This document shows positions 1 through 9,457 of a stretch of 64,000 nt of DNA, one piece after another. Origin of the DNA: Symbiodinium natans. Lineage: Eukaryota > Sar > Dinophyceae > Suessiales > Symbiodiniaceae. The notes beneath the pieces were generated by a model, which searched no databases, was not told the DNA's origin, and saw only the letters and a list, made by a program, of their open reading frames with translations. The stretch is from contig CAJNDS010002134.1 of assembly GCA_905221605.1 (NCBI GenBank), forward strand, positions 311,342 through 375,341. Direction: 5' to 3'. Within the stretch, counting starts at the first letter, position 1. Every line of letters begins with the position of its first letter. The translations under genes were made by a program, and so were the position numbers.

Positions 1-83
1 TGTCCTGGAAAACTACTGTAAAAGTGGAAGCGCCGAACTCCCAAGCCCTTGAACCCTTGAACCCCGAAACCCCACCTAAACCC

Positions 84-196
84 TCATAGAGGGGGCTTAA
101 CAATTAGAATAGGGATTTAGGGGTTATTCTAGTCTATTAATAAAGGGACCATAAGGGAATACCACGAGTAATTATTCCGACCCCTATAGTACCTGA
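84..196. mobile_element. MITE family 4
   Basis: AGGGGGCTTAACAATTAGAA ... TAATTATTCCGACCCCTATA; same plan as 51568-51680. Confidence 0.8.
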
Positions 197-200
197 TCCC

Positions 201-254
201 TACTCTCTCTCTCTCTCTTTCTCTTTCTCTTTCTCTTTCTCTTTCTCTTTCTCC

Positions 255-288
<34 letters not shown>

Positions 289-294
289 TCTTTC
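201..294. repeat. CT-rich microsatellite (CTTTCT / CT)n
   Basis: TCTCTTTCTCTTT repeats; generates the Glu/Arg repeat frames on the minus strand, which I do not call as genes. Confidence 0.95.
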
Positions 295-473
295 CATTTC
301 TCTCCAATGCCCTGAAGCCTCGGCCTCGCGAAACGCGAAACCCGAAACCCTAAACCCCAAAACCTTAAACCCCAAACTAAACCCCTCAACCCTAAACCCT
401 AAACCCTAAATCCCAAACCCTAAACCCTTACAGGATTCCCGGACTCCTTTAAACTCCAAGCACGAAGCCCAGC

Positions 474-3400
474 CTTCAAGCAAAATGCTCTTTGGCATGC
501 GGAGCGATCCCGCCAGGTTAGGACAGCGGAGCACAGCTTCTCCATTTCTTGCCTTAGGGTTTAGGGTTTAGGGTTTAGGGTTTAGGGTTTAGGGTTTAGG
601 GTTTAGGGTTTAGGGTTTAGGGTTTAGGGTTTAGGGTTTAGGGTTTAGGGTTTAGGGTTTAGGGTCTTTCTAGGGTCTAGGGTCTGGTCTAGGGTCTAGG
701 GTCTAGGGTCTAGGGTCTAGGGTCTAGGGTCTAGGGTTTAGGGTTTAGGGTTTAGGGTTTAGGGTTTAGGGTTTAGGGTTTAGGGTTTAGGGTTTAGGGT
801 TTAGGGTTTAAAGACGCCCGTACACTTCTTTTGCCCAGAAACAGTATCATGACACGGGTGTCCTTCTTGGGGTCGGTTAGTTTTACAAGGGAACCCACAA
901 CCAAAAAATGCGAAAGGGTATCACTGGGCCATAACCCAGGAGAACGAAGTTGAACTTGGGATCTGCATATTTGGCTTAAGCTGCATGACAAGAATGATGA
1001 AGTGAAAAGTGCCAAGATCGACATTCTCGGCGACCGGGCGACCGGGCGCCCTAACCCTAAACCTCAAACCTCAAATCCCAAACCCTAAACCTCAAACCTC
1101 AAACCCTAAACCCTGGCCGGGGCACTGGGTTAGCTCCTCCGCCTCTGGTACTTTCATCCAAGGGTTCTGAAGGCACTCCTGGCCGAAAGCCCAAGGGCGC
1201 CGGAGTGTCAGAGGGTTTAGGGTTTAGGATGGTTTAGGGTTTAGGGTTTAGGGTTTAGGAACTCAGGTCAGTGCCCAGAGATTTGGACCCTAAGCGCAGG
1301 AGTTGCAGGGCGGGTTTAGGGGGTTTAAGGTTTGTTTAGGGTTCAGCAAAAAGCCCTGCACGCAACGTGTGCGCCTTACTCCAATCTTGGCTGTGAAGCA
1401 ACATGGTGTTATAGCGTTCTGCCGCCGGTCCCCACCCCCCCTCTAAACCCTAAACCCTGAACCCCAAACCCCCTCGGCCCCCACATCTGAAAGCCACAGG
1501 CAGTTTTGGGCCGACGGGGCTTAAACCTGGAGGCCCAGTTGACAATTAAGTGAATTTACCCTTAGGGTTCTACTGCTTGCTTGAGAACCCTCCGAAAAAC
1601 ACAACTGCTCTTCCTTATTCGGGTAATCTAGGGATCATCACTTTTCACTTTTTTAGGCGCTCTTAAACAAACAATAGGAGGGTCTGGTTTGGAGTTGGGA
1701 TGTTCCCCCTTATATACAACAGTCCTTAATGGGGTATACTATGCTTTTGATAGGTGGATTCCGACTTACGGGCATGCTGGCTTTTTTTACAGGAGATCCT
1801 TGGGATCTCCGTCGTTTGGGGTTTCTGGACGTGATTTTCTTTTTAGAAAAGAGTTTGGGATGGTCCGAAGGGTTTACACCCTCCCCCCTTCTCGCAAGGC
1901 AGAGAGTTCGTGAATGGCCCTGCACCACCACAACCCCCCACCATTGCGTGGAACGACTCCTAAAACATGAACACACATTCCCGGGAACGCTTGCGTAAAC
2001 TACGGGTGTTCCCAATTGTTTTTCTTAAAAAGTTGTTCTTGTTCAAACAACTTGTTGTTTTTGGCTCTTGGGGGTGATGGCAAACCCTCAACCCGAAAGC
2101 ACACCGAAGCCACTCCTGCGCGGAAGGCCGCGCACTTTCTCGGAAAGTCAGGAGCATCTTGCACAAAGTCTTTGCTTCTGAGCTACATCTCAGAAGATCC
2201 CAATTCCTGAGATCCAGGGGTGGTGCGAGGCAGTTTAAAACACACCCCATCCGGTTCCCTTTTTTGTTGCACTCTCCTCTCTCTCCCTCTCACTCCCTCC
2301 CTCCCTCTCTTCTCACTCTCAGGAGCTCAGGAACTGTCAGGCCTGAACGACCGCAATGCTCTCGTGACTGTAATGCAAGTCTCTTCAGCGGCTGTGGCAC
2401 TCTGACAAGAACCCTGAAAAGCCCTAAGCTCCTTAAGCCTCTCCGGCCGCCTAAGGCGTGAGAACCCCCGAAGCCCCTAAAGTCACTGCCAGTGCCTGCA
2501 GAGCTGCACGAGGTCAACTCGAGCGTTGCTGCATTGGGGTTGGGGATGGAGGTTTGGGGTTTGGTGCTTCCGCTCTGACAGTCGTAAGGGGCAGGTAAAG
2601 CTTCGAAGGTTCTCGGGTTTGGGGTTTGGGGTTTAGGGTTCAGGGCTGGGGAATGTCCCCAACTCGACAAGGGAACTGCCACCAACACCAGATCAGCACC
2701 TCTGCGCTCAAAACAATCGACAGAATCCCACATCCTCCAGGCGAGCGAGTGGTTTGGGCTGGCAGCTCCCCCCCACCCCGATCCCCCCACAATCCCAAAC
2801 CCTAAACCCTAAACCCTAAACCCTAAGCCCTAAACCCTAAACCCTAAACCCCCAAAGCCTGCGCTCTTGGTGCCATCAAGCCTCGGGCCTTTGCTGTGGA
2901 GCTCCACCCACTTGGCCTGCTGTTTCGCAGCACCTTCGACCTGAGGGTTTAGGGTTTAGGGTTAGGGTTTAGGGTTTAGGGTTTAGGGTTTAGGGTTTAG
3001 GGTTTAGGGTTTAGGGTTTAGGGTTTAGGGTTTAGGGTTTAGGGCTTAGGGCTTTAGGGCTTTAGGGCTTTAGGGCTTAGGGCTTAGGGCTTAGGGTTTA
3101 GTCTGGGGGGGGCCTATAAGACTTGAACTTTACGGCTTTCAGAAGGACCCGGGGTAGGTTTCAGACCTATAAGACGTAAATTGTTACGGCTTTCTGAGGA
3201 GTATATAGGGACTAGGGCTGATTTGGGGCAATAAACAGAAAAGATCGAAAAGATATGCTCAAACCTACCCCTGCGACGTTGCCGCGCACTTCGAAGGGAA
3301 GCTTGTTGGTGAACATCTCGAACATGACCTGGGCAACAGACTGCTCAGGGTTTAGGGTTTAGGGTTGTCCAGTATCCTGGGGGAACTAAAGGTTAAACCT

Positions 3401-6400
3401 TAGGACTCTGTGCCTCAACCCTAAGGTTCAAAGGCTTACAATTTTTTCGACCTGGGCTCAGCATGCCTACCCTGCATCTGCCTTGACAAGGGCCCTCTAA
3501 AGCCCCCCCCCCCCCCAAAGCTAGGGGACTCTGGTGCTCAGTGTCTAAGCCCAGAGACCTCACCACCTGCAAGCGCAGGGAGGGTTTAGGGACAAGGACC
3601 CCCCCCCCCCAAACAGCCATCTCATAGTCAGAGGAGGTGCCACAGGAAACCGACGAACGCATAGGGTTACTTCCCACCTATATACCCCCAAACCTACTTG
3701 CTGGAGCCCTGGAACCCTAAACCCGAAACCCTAAACCCTAAACCCTAAACCCTAACCCCTCTGACCCCCGGGCAAAGACTCCAAGCCATGCGGCGCAGCC
3801 CATGCTCCAAACATCGCTCTTCGGCCCGCAACTGCCCGACCAGACCTGCTTAGGGGGTGGGTTTAGGGTTTAGGGTTTAGGGTTTAGGGTTTAGGGTTTA
3901 GGGTTTAGTGTTTAGGGTTTAGGGTTTAGGGTTTAGGATTTGGAGTGTTTGGAGACATCGGAGTGCCCACAGCGATGGCCTGTAGCCCCAAAAAAGTGGG
4001 TCGGCCTCATGGGTGTCTCCAGGTGTTTCCTACCATTGTAACAAGTCTCAGGGTCTTCTCCGGGAACTATCCCTTTGGGCGCAGAAAGCCCTAAAACCTC
4101 CCGACCCTCCTCAGACCAACGCCCTGCGACCTCCCCAATCCCTTTTTCCTGAGCCCTTAACATCCCAGAACCCTACACCCTTTCGCTTCAACCCTGTTCC
4201 CTAAACTCTAAAGCCCTAAGCCCTAAGCCCTAAGCCCTAAGCCCTAAGCCCTAAGCCCTAAGCCCTAAGCCCTAAACCCTAATCCAAATCCTAAAAACCC
4301 CAAGCCCTACATGCACTTGGAGAGCCTCGGGCGCCATTGTTGCCGGAGTGCCAGCAACTTTGGATCCTCTCAGACCGAAGATGCCCCGGGCGCAGATCCT
4401 GGGGGGATTTAGGGGTTTAGGGGTTTAGGGGGGTTTGGGGGTTTAGGGGGTTTAGGGGGGTTTAGGGGGCTTAGGGGCTTTGGGGGTTTAGGGGCTTTAG
4501 GGGTTTGGGGGTTTAAGGGTTTAGGGGTTTAGGGGTTTAGGGGTTTAGGGTTTAGGGGTGAACAAAGGATGGGTGTAGTACCCTGGCATCCCTACCCTTA
4601 TCACGAGTTTGGGGTTACAGGGGTTAAACAAGGGCTTAGGGTCTGAGCTCGAGTATTTGTTGATGCCCACTACCCAGGCAGACAGTATGTGAGCCTCAGA
4701 CGAAGTAAGCAAGGAAATGCCCATGCTGTGTACAAATCAGCGCAGGGGTGCGGAGTGTTGCGCCGGGGAGGGCCCTTGATGGCGCGTAGGCATGTGATGG
4801 CGCCTGCACGCGTGAGATGGCGCGTGGGCGGGTGCGTGCATGATGGCCCGTGCTTGCGCGCTCGCACAAGCGGCATTGATTCCGATGCCGCGTGTGTGCT
4901 GTGTGCAGCCAAGGCTCTCTGCAATTCCGAGGTCACAAATTACAATGTGTGGAAGCCGGCCGAACACCTGCACTCAGCAACGGGCACAGTACCAAATGAG
5001 GGTCGACCTAACATTCGACAGGAACCCTGAGGAGTACATCATGTTCGAGATCCTAGTGGATCTAATTCAATAGTGGAGACCAGTACCCTAAATGAATGCC
5101 CCAATGAAAACAGCCCATACACTCCAAACATTCCTAAGCCCTAAAGAGTTGGGCGAGTTGGGCTGTGCTCCTGGCTTCTCAGCCCCCCCCCCCCCCCAAC
5201 TTGTTATTCTTGGTGCCCTATAGGATGAAACACCCTTTCTGCCGAAATCCCCTAAGCCCTTAGCCCTAAACCCCAAACCCTCAACCCTAAACCCTAAACC
5301 TTAAACCCTAAACCCTAACCCTAAACCTAAACCCTAAACCCTAAACCCTAAACCCCGAAGCCGTCAACTGGACAGGCCTTGCCGTTTTCCTTGGTGTCGT
5401 GCAAAAGCAGAAGATTCTGGCCCTTGAGGTCCTTGTGCACGACACCCTTGGAGTGAATGTACACCAGAGCCTGGGCCGGGTTTAGGGTTTGGGGTTTGGG
5501 GTTTAGGGTTCGGGTTTAGGGTTTAGGGTTTAGGGTTTAGGGTTTAGGGTTTAGGGTTTAGGGTTTAGGGTTTAGGGTTTAGGGTTTAGGGTTTAGGGTT
5601 TAGGGTTTTTCTCTCTAGGGTTTAGGGTTTAGGGTTTAGGGTTTAGGGTTTAGGGTTTAGGGTTTAGGGTTTAGGGTTTAGGGTTTAGGGTTTAGGGTTT
5701 AGGGTTTAGGGTTTAGGGTTTAGGGTTTAGGGTTTAGGGTTTAGGGTTTAGGGTTTAGGGTTTAGGGTTTAGGGTTTAGGGTTTAGGGTAAACAAATCTC
5801 GATGGGGCTGATGTGGGGGCGGGTTAGGGATTGGGGGGTGGGCGAATGAGATGCACGGTCTTGAGATTGGAAGGCACGCCAGAGAAAACTTGCAGACTTA
5901 TAGACTTCATCAAAGCCCTAAGCACCCTGAACAACCCTAAGCCCTCAAGCTCAACTCGAAACCCTAAACTTTACAAGCCAAAGGCCCTAAATCCAAACCC
6001 TAAGCCCTGAACTTCAAAATCTAAACCCTATGAACCCTATGAACCCTATGAACCCTATGAACCCTATGAACCCTATAAACCCTATGAACCCTATAAACCC
6101 CACAAACCCTATAAACCCTCTAAACCCTGTAAACCCTATAAACCCTAAAAACCTGTCAACCCTGTCAACCCTATAAACCCTATAGGTAAGGTGGGGCATT
6201 CTTGAGGCAGCTTACAAACTACAACTAATGGGAACTCTTCAGGGGATCCTGCTTACCCTAAACCCTAAACCCTAAACCCTAAACCCTAAACCCTAAACCC
6301 TAAACCCTAAACCCTAAACCCTAAACCCTAAACCCTAAACCCTAAACCCTAAACCCTAAACCCTAAACCCTAAACCCTAAACCCTGTCCTGAGCCCGGCC

Positions 6401-9400
6401 CCGCCTGGAAACACTGCCTAATGCTAGTGGCTGCCCAGGCTTCCGGCAAGGCCTCTCCTGCGAGACTCTGGGTCAGAAGGTCTGGGGGCTTTTAGGGGAG
6501 GGTTTAGGGTTGAGGGTTGAGGGTTGAGGGTTGAGCTTTCAGGGTTTTTGAGGTTTTTTTTGGGGGCTTCAGGGTTTGCAGCGCGGACGAAGGGTTTAGG
6601 GGTTAGGGTTTGCCTGTGGGTGTTTGGGCCCCTACGCTCGGGACAATTGCGCGTAGCTGGCTTGTAGACCAATAGAACTTTGAGGACTCGACCAGCATCC
6701 TACAGCGAAAAATGAGAAGGACTCATGCAGGGTGTTGAGCTTAGGGTTTAGGGTTTAGAGTTAAAGCCATAAAACATCGGCTCCAGCAAGGGGGGCTTAT
6801 CAGGCTTTGTTTCGACGAGGGTGGCGGCTAAGTAATGAACGCTAAGCCGGCGGAAGCCTCGTGCGGCCAGGCCTCTGCGGCCCCTGGTGGACTTTGGCGA
6901 GCAGCGTTTGAACACTAAGCCCTAAACTAAACCTCACATATTCAAACAGTCAAATTTCTGACTAGGTACCTAAAAACTCCGAACTCCATCTAGCAAACCC
7001 TTCCTTGCATCTGAACCCCAAAGCTGTACCCTAAACCCTAAACCCTAAACCCTAAACCCTATTGCCTGATGATGATGCTACGGGGTTTCGGGATGAAACC
7101 CGGTCCTTGCCGCCTGCCTTCTCTGACCACCTTGAGGAGCTCCCCTCCATCGCAGTGCTCCATGACCTCGAGGTTTAGGGTTTAGGGTTTAGGGTTTAGG
7201 GTTTTGGGATTATAGGGTTTATAGGGTTTAGGGTGTAGGGTTTAGGTTTTAAGGTTTTGGGATTACAGGGTTTAGGGTGTAGGGTTTAGGTTTAGGTTTT
7301 AGGAGGTTGGGGTTTAATCCGAGCATCTCTTTAATTAATACTCCCACATTTAAAGAAATTTGTTTCGCCGAGAAGCCCGCCGGAAGACTACTTTCCATTA
7401 CGGTGGATTTCGTATGGGCCAATACCACCACATTTAGAGAAAATGTTTTCGGGGAGGTTCCAAAATCTGTCGGCAGGCTTCTTGTTTTGCTTGCTGGGCT
7501 GCGAAGCTACAGCACCTCAGGGATCTGCGGCCTATTGTTTTTAATAGAGAATCAATACAGGGCCACGGTCTTACTATTGCGGAACCCGGCCTTTCTTATC
7601 GCGGTGGGGGGGGGGGGGGGGCGGGGGGGGGGGGGGGGGGGGGGCGGGGGGGAGGGGGGGGGCGGGGGGGGGGGGGGGGGGGTGGGGGGGGGGGGGCGTG
7701 GGGGGGGGGCCCCCCCAATTAAACAGATGCTCGGATTAGGGCGTAGGGTTTAGGCCTTGAAACCCCACGATTCCCAAAAATCTCATCGATCTGAGGCGCT
7801 CGAAGTGTCGCTCAAGAATTGTGGGATGTTGGGCTTCGGAATGGGTTAGTAGGGCGTCTTTCGGGATGTTCCCCCTTATACAAACAGTCCGTAGTGAGGG
7901 ATGATCGTAGGGGTTACTAGAATCCCTACTAAGGACTTGCTGGAAGAAGGGGGAACATCACAAGTTGAGGGTTGAGTAGGGCTTCTTCGTAGCCCAGTAA
8001 TCATATTCCAATAAGGGCACCCCTTTTTTTGGGTTGGTTGCTTGATAAGGGGAACCGTGAACCACCGAAAAAAAACGGAAAAAGGTACCACTGGGCTACC
8101 AAGGATTAGTAGGCTTTCAGGACGGTGCTGCGAACCTGCCGGTCTGTGGTCTTAGGGCTTCAGGTTGTTTTTTCAGTTTAGGGCTTGGGGTGAGGTAAGG
8201 TCGTCTTCAAAACTCAGCTGACAGACCTATGACCCCCCAATCTCTGCAACCAGGCGGCAATGTTGATGCAATCACTCTCTTCATACCACGAGAATATCCG
8301 CAGTATATGTGGGTGATCCAAGTTCTGCCTGGGCTTGACATTCTGCTACCTGACAACTTCAACCACCAAACCGCCAGAACGCACAAGTAGCCAGAACGCT
8401 AAAAGAACTAAAACCCCAAACCCTAAACCCTAAACCCTAAACCCCAAGAAAACCTTCCTGGAGCGCCGCTGGGTGTCAAGATCTTTGCCTCCATTTTGAG
8501 GCGCTCGTCGTCCCAGCCGTCCGGTCGGACAACCGATTTCAGGACTTTGCTTTGCCCTGTGACCTTGTCCTGCACATCTTTTGTCGGCCAGTGGGGGTTT
8601 AGGGTTTAGGGTTTAGGGTTTAGGGTTTAGGGTTTAGGGTTTAGGGTTGAGAGTTTGGGGATTGGGCATCTTTGTCTGACTGTTGGTTAGTAGGGAAAGA
8701 GGTTGTGAGGTACCCTATATAATTGACCTTGTCCTGAACATCTTTGTTGGCCAGTGGGGAGAGGCGAACCTGTACTCCTTAGACCTTCAACCTAAACCCG
8801 AAACCCGAAACCCGAAACCCCAAACTCCAACAGTTCAAGGGTTGCATAACCCACCAACTACAGTAAGAGACAGTCCAAAGTACGAGGCGCGCCTTGAGGG
8901 GCGTAAAGGGTTCTGACCCCTGCGCGCCTAAAAAAGTAGCTCTAGGGTTGAGAGGGTTTAGGGATTATAGGGCTAAGGTTTGAGGGTTCAGGCTTACAGG
9001 TTTGGGGGTTTACAGGGTTACGGGTTAGGGGCTTATAGCTTTTAGAGCTTTGAGGCAACGCACGCCTCAGTGGCATCGAAAAATATCTTGCGCGAAAGTT
9101 GCCCCCCAAAAAAAGAGAAACAGGGGGCATTCCAGCAACCTCCACGCCCCTGATGCCCTAAATTTTCCGCAACATCCCCTGCATACCCTGAAACCTCATC
9201 AGCGCCAACACGTACGCGCAAACCCTTCTTGCGTCCTGAAACCCTAAACCCTAAACCCGAAACCCTCATCAACCCGAAGCTGCACTAAAGCCCCTGAAGC
9301 CAATCCTTGTCACCCTAAACCCTAAACCCTAAACCCTAAACCCTAAACCCTAAACCCTAAACCCTAAACCCTAAACCCTAAACCCTAAACCCTTCCGTCC

Positions 9401-9457
9401 TGAACTTTGTGCACCATACCGTACGCTCCTTGACCAAGCAACTCCTTGGAGCTCTTG
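474..9457 (-). CDS. Protein kinase, Ser/Thr type (CDPK-like), 14 exons, 3' end outside window
   Basis: Exons in transcription order: 9457-9400, 8569-8478, 8328-8259, 7166-7106, 6457-6405, 5470-5369, 4967-4889, 4366-4315, 3831-3795, 3328-3278, 2940-2885, 2206-2116, 1178-1126, 552-474 (934 nt). All 13 junctions keep frame and the domain reads in order: glycine loop GQGAYG (exon 1), VLK lysine and C-helix Glu in KMEAKIL (exon 2), LDHPHILRIF (3), hinge VMEHCDGGEL (4), LPEAWAA helix (5), catalytic loop HKDLKGQN (6), DLGIAE at the DFG position (7), VAGTPATMAPE (8), KSDVWSMG (9), FEMFTNKLPFE (10), WVELHSKGPNWD (11, 12), ARPSAQ|ECLQNPWM (12, 13) and TWRDRSACQRAF (14). Catalytic Lys and both Asp are kept; HRD is HKD and DFG is DLG. 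Exons fill about 10% of the locus; the rest is telomere-type repeats, poly-C/G and mobile elements. Donors: 3 GT, 5 GC, 5 GA; all acceptors AG. The tail after exon 14 resembles regions following dinoflagellate CDPK-like kinases, but no EF-hand is seen, so the subfamily is inference. The N-terminal exon(s) above 9457 were not found. Confidence 0.9.
554..808 (+). repeat. TTTAGGG array with homogenised TCTAGGG block
   Basis: Perfect TTTAGGG at 555-663 and 734-808 with a TCTAGGG block (664-733) between. Starts 2 bp from kinase exon 14; its reverse complement provides the acceptor CCCTAAG. Confidence 0.95.
828..942. mobile_element. MITE family 3
   Basis: TTGCCCAGAAACAGTATCAT ... AAAGGGTATCACTGGGCCAT. 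Core GGTCGGTTAGTTTTACAAGG is shared with the other copies. Confidence 0.7.
1695..1740 (+). mobile_element. MITE family 1, left end only
   Basis: TTGGGATGTTCCCCCTTATA then CAACAGTCCTTAATGGGG; no matching right end within 150 bp, so truncated. Confidence 0.6.
2944..3096 (+). repeat. TTTAGGG array grading into GCTTTAGGG and GCTTAGGG variants
   Basis: About 14 heptamers, then 9-mer and 8-mer variants at 3043-3094. Begins at the acceptor of kinase exon 11. Confidence 0.95.
3112..3203. repeat. About 50-bp direct repeat
   Basis: CCTATAAGACTTGAA...TTTACGGCTTTCAGAAGG and CCTATAAGACGTAAA...TTACGGCTTTCTGAGGA. Diverged tandem pair in a kinase intron. Confidence 0.8.
3364..3414. mobile_element. Family 6 element, left end
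   Basis: TTGTCCAGTATCCTGGGGGAACTAAAGGTTAA-type start; right half not seen. Confidence 0.5.
4202..4290 (-). repeat. CCCTAAG variant array
   Basis: Ten tandem CCCTAAG heptamers, one base from canonical CCCTAAA and nearly pure. Immediately beyond kinase exon 8. Confidence 0.95.
4406..4556 (+). repeat. TTTAGGGG (8-mer) variant array
   Basis: Irregular TTTAGGGG, TTTGGGGG and related units. Intron between kinase exons 7 and 8. Confidence 0.9.
5511..5788 (+). repeat. Interstitial telomere-type array, (TTTAGGG)n, longest in window
   Basis: About 38 near-perfect heptamers, broken once by TTTTCTCTCTAGGG at 5606-5618. It lies between kinase exons 5 and 6, so it is intronic and not at a chromosome end. 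Confidence 0.97.
6022..6183 (-). repeat. CCCTATGAA 9-mer array
   Basis: Tandem CCCTATGAA and CCCTATAAA units, derived from the heptamer by a 2-bp gain. Creates the repetitive minus frame at 6014-6199, which is not a gene. Confidence 0.95.
6256..6385 (-). repeat. CCCTAAA array
   Basis: About 18 perfect heptamers ending about 20 bp before kinase exon 5. Confidence 0.97.
7602..7712. repeat. Poly-G tract with scattered C, A, T
   Basis: About 110 bp almost only G, ending in a 7-C run. Makes a false poly-Gly frame at 7307-7753. Confidence 0.97.
7862..7964. mobile_element. MITE family 1, complete
   Basis: Terminal inverted repeats GGGATGTTCCCCCTTATAC and AGGGGGAACATCACAAG around about 60 bp; kinase intron. 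Confidence 0.8.
7984..8105. mobile_element. MITE family 3, without telomere tract
   Basis: GTAGCCCAGTAATCATATTC ... AAAGGTACCACTGGGCTACC; empty reference for the copy at 38164. Confidence 0.85.
8561..8759. repeat. 35-bp direct repeats around telomere tract plus element fragment at a kinase exon edge
   Basis: 8561-8596 and 8725-8759 are near-identical (GACCTTGTCCTG.ACATCTTT...GGCCAGTGGGG, about 4 differences). Between them: TTTAGGG x7 and a family-9 half copy. The repeat spans the acceptor and first bases of kinase exon 2. Confidence 0.9.
9313..9392 (-). repeat. CCCTAAA array
   Basis: About 11 perfect heptamers ending 8 bp from kinase exon 1. Confidence 0.97.

Noticed and set aside
129-389. 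Glu/Arg-rich ORFs on the minus strand
   Set aside because: Translation of a CT microsatellite.
434-516. Plus-strand exon with perfect TTACAG acceptor and GTTAGG donor
   Set aside because: The minus strand of the same segment continues the kinase (WRDRSACQRAF) in exact phase with exon 13; the plus reading has no neighbours in phase.
1134-1214. Plus exon with TTAG acceptor and GTTTAG donor
   Set aside because: Minus reading ECLQNPWM completes kinase subdomain XI in phase.
6014-6199. Phe/Ile/Gly-rich minus ORF
   Set aside because: Nine-base repeat CCCTATGAA read in frame.
7307-7753. 148-codon plus ORF
   Set aside because: Its second half is poly-Gly from a G homopolymer and the first half overlaps no supported exon.
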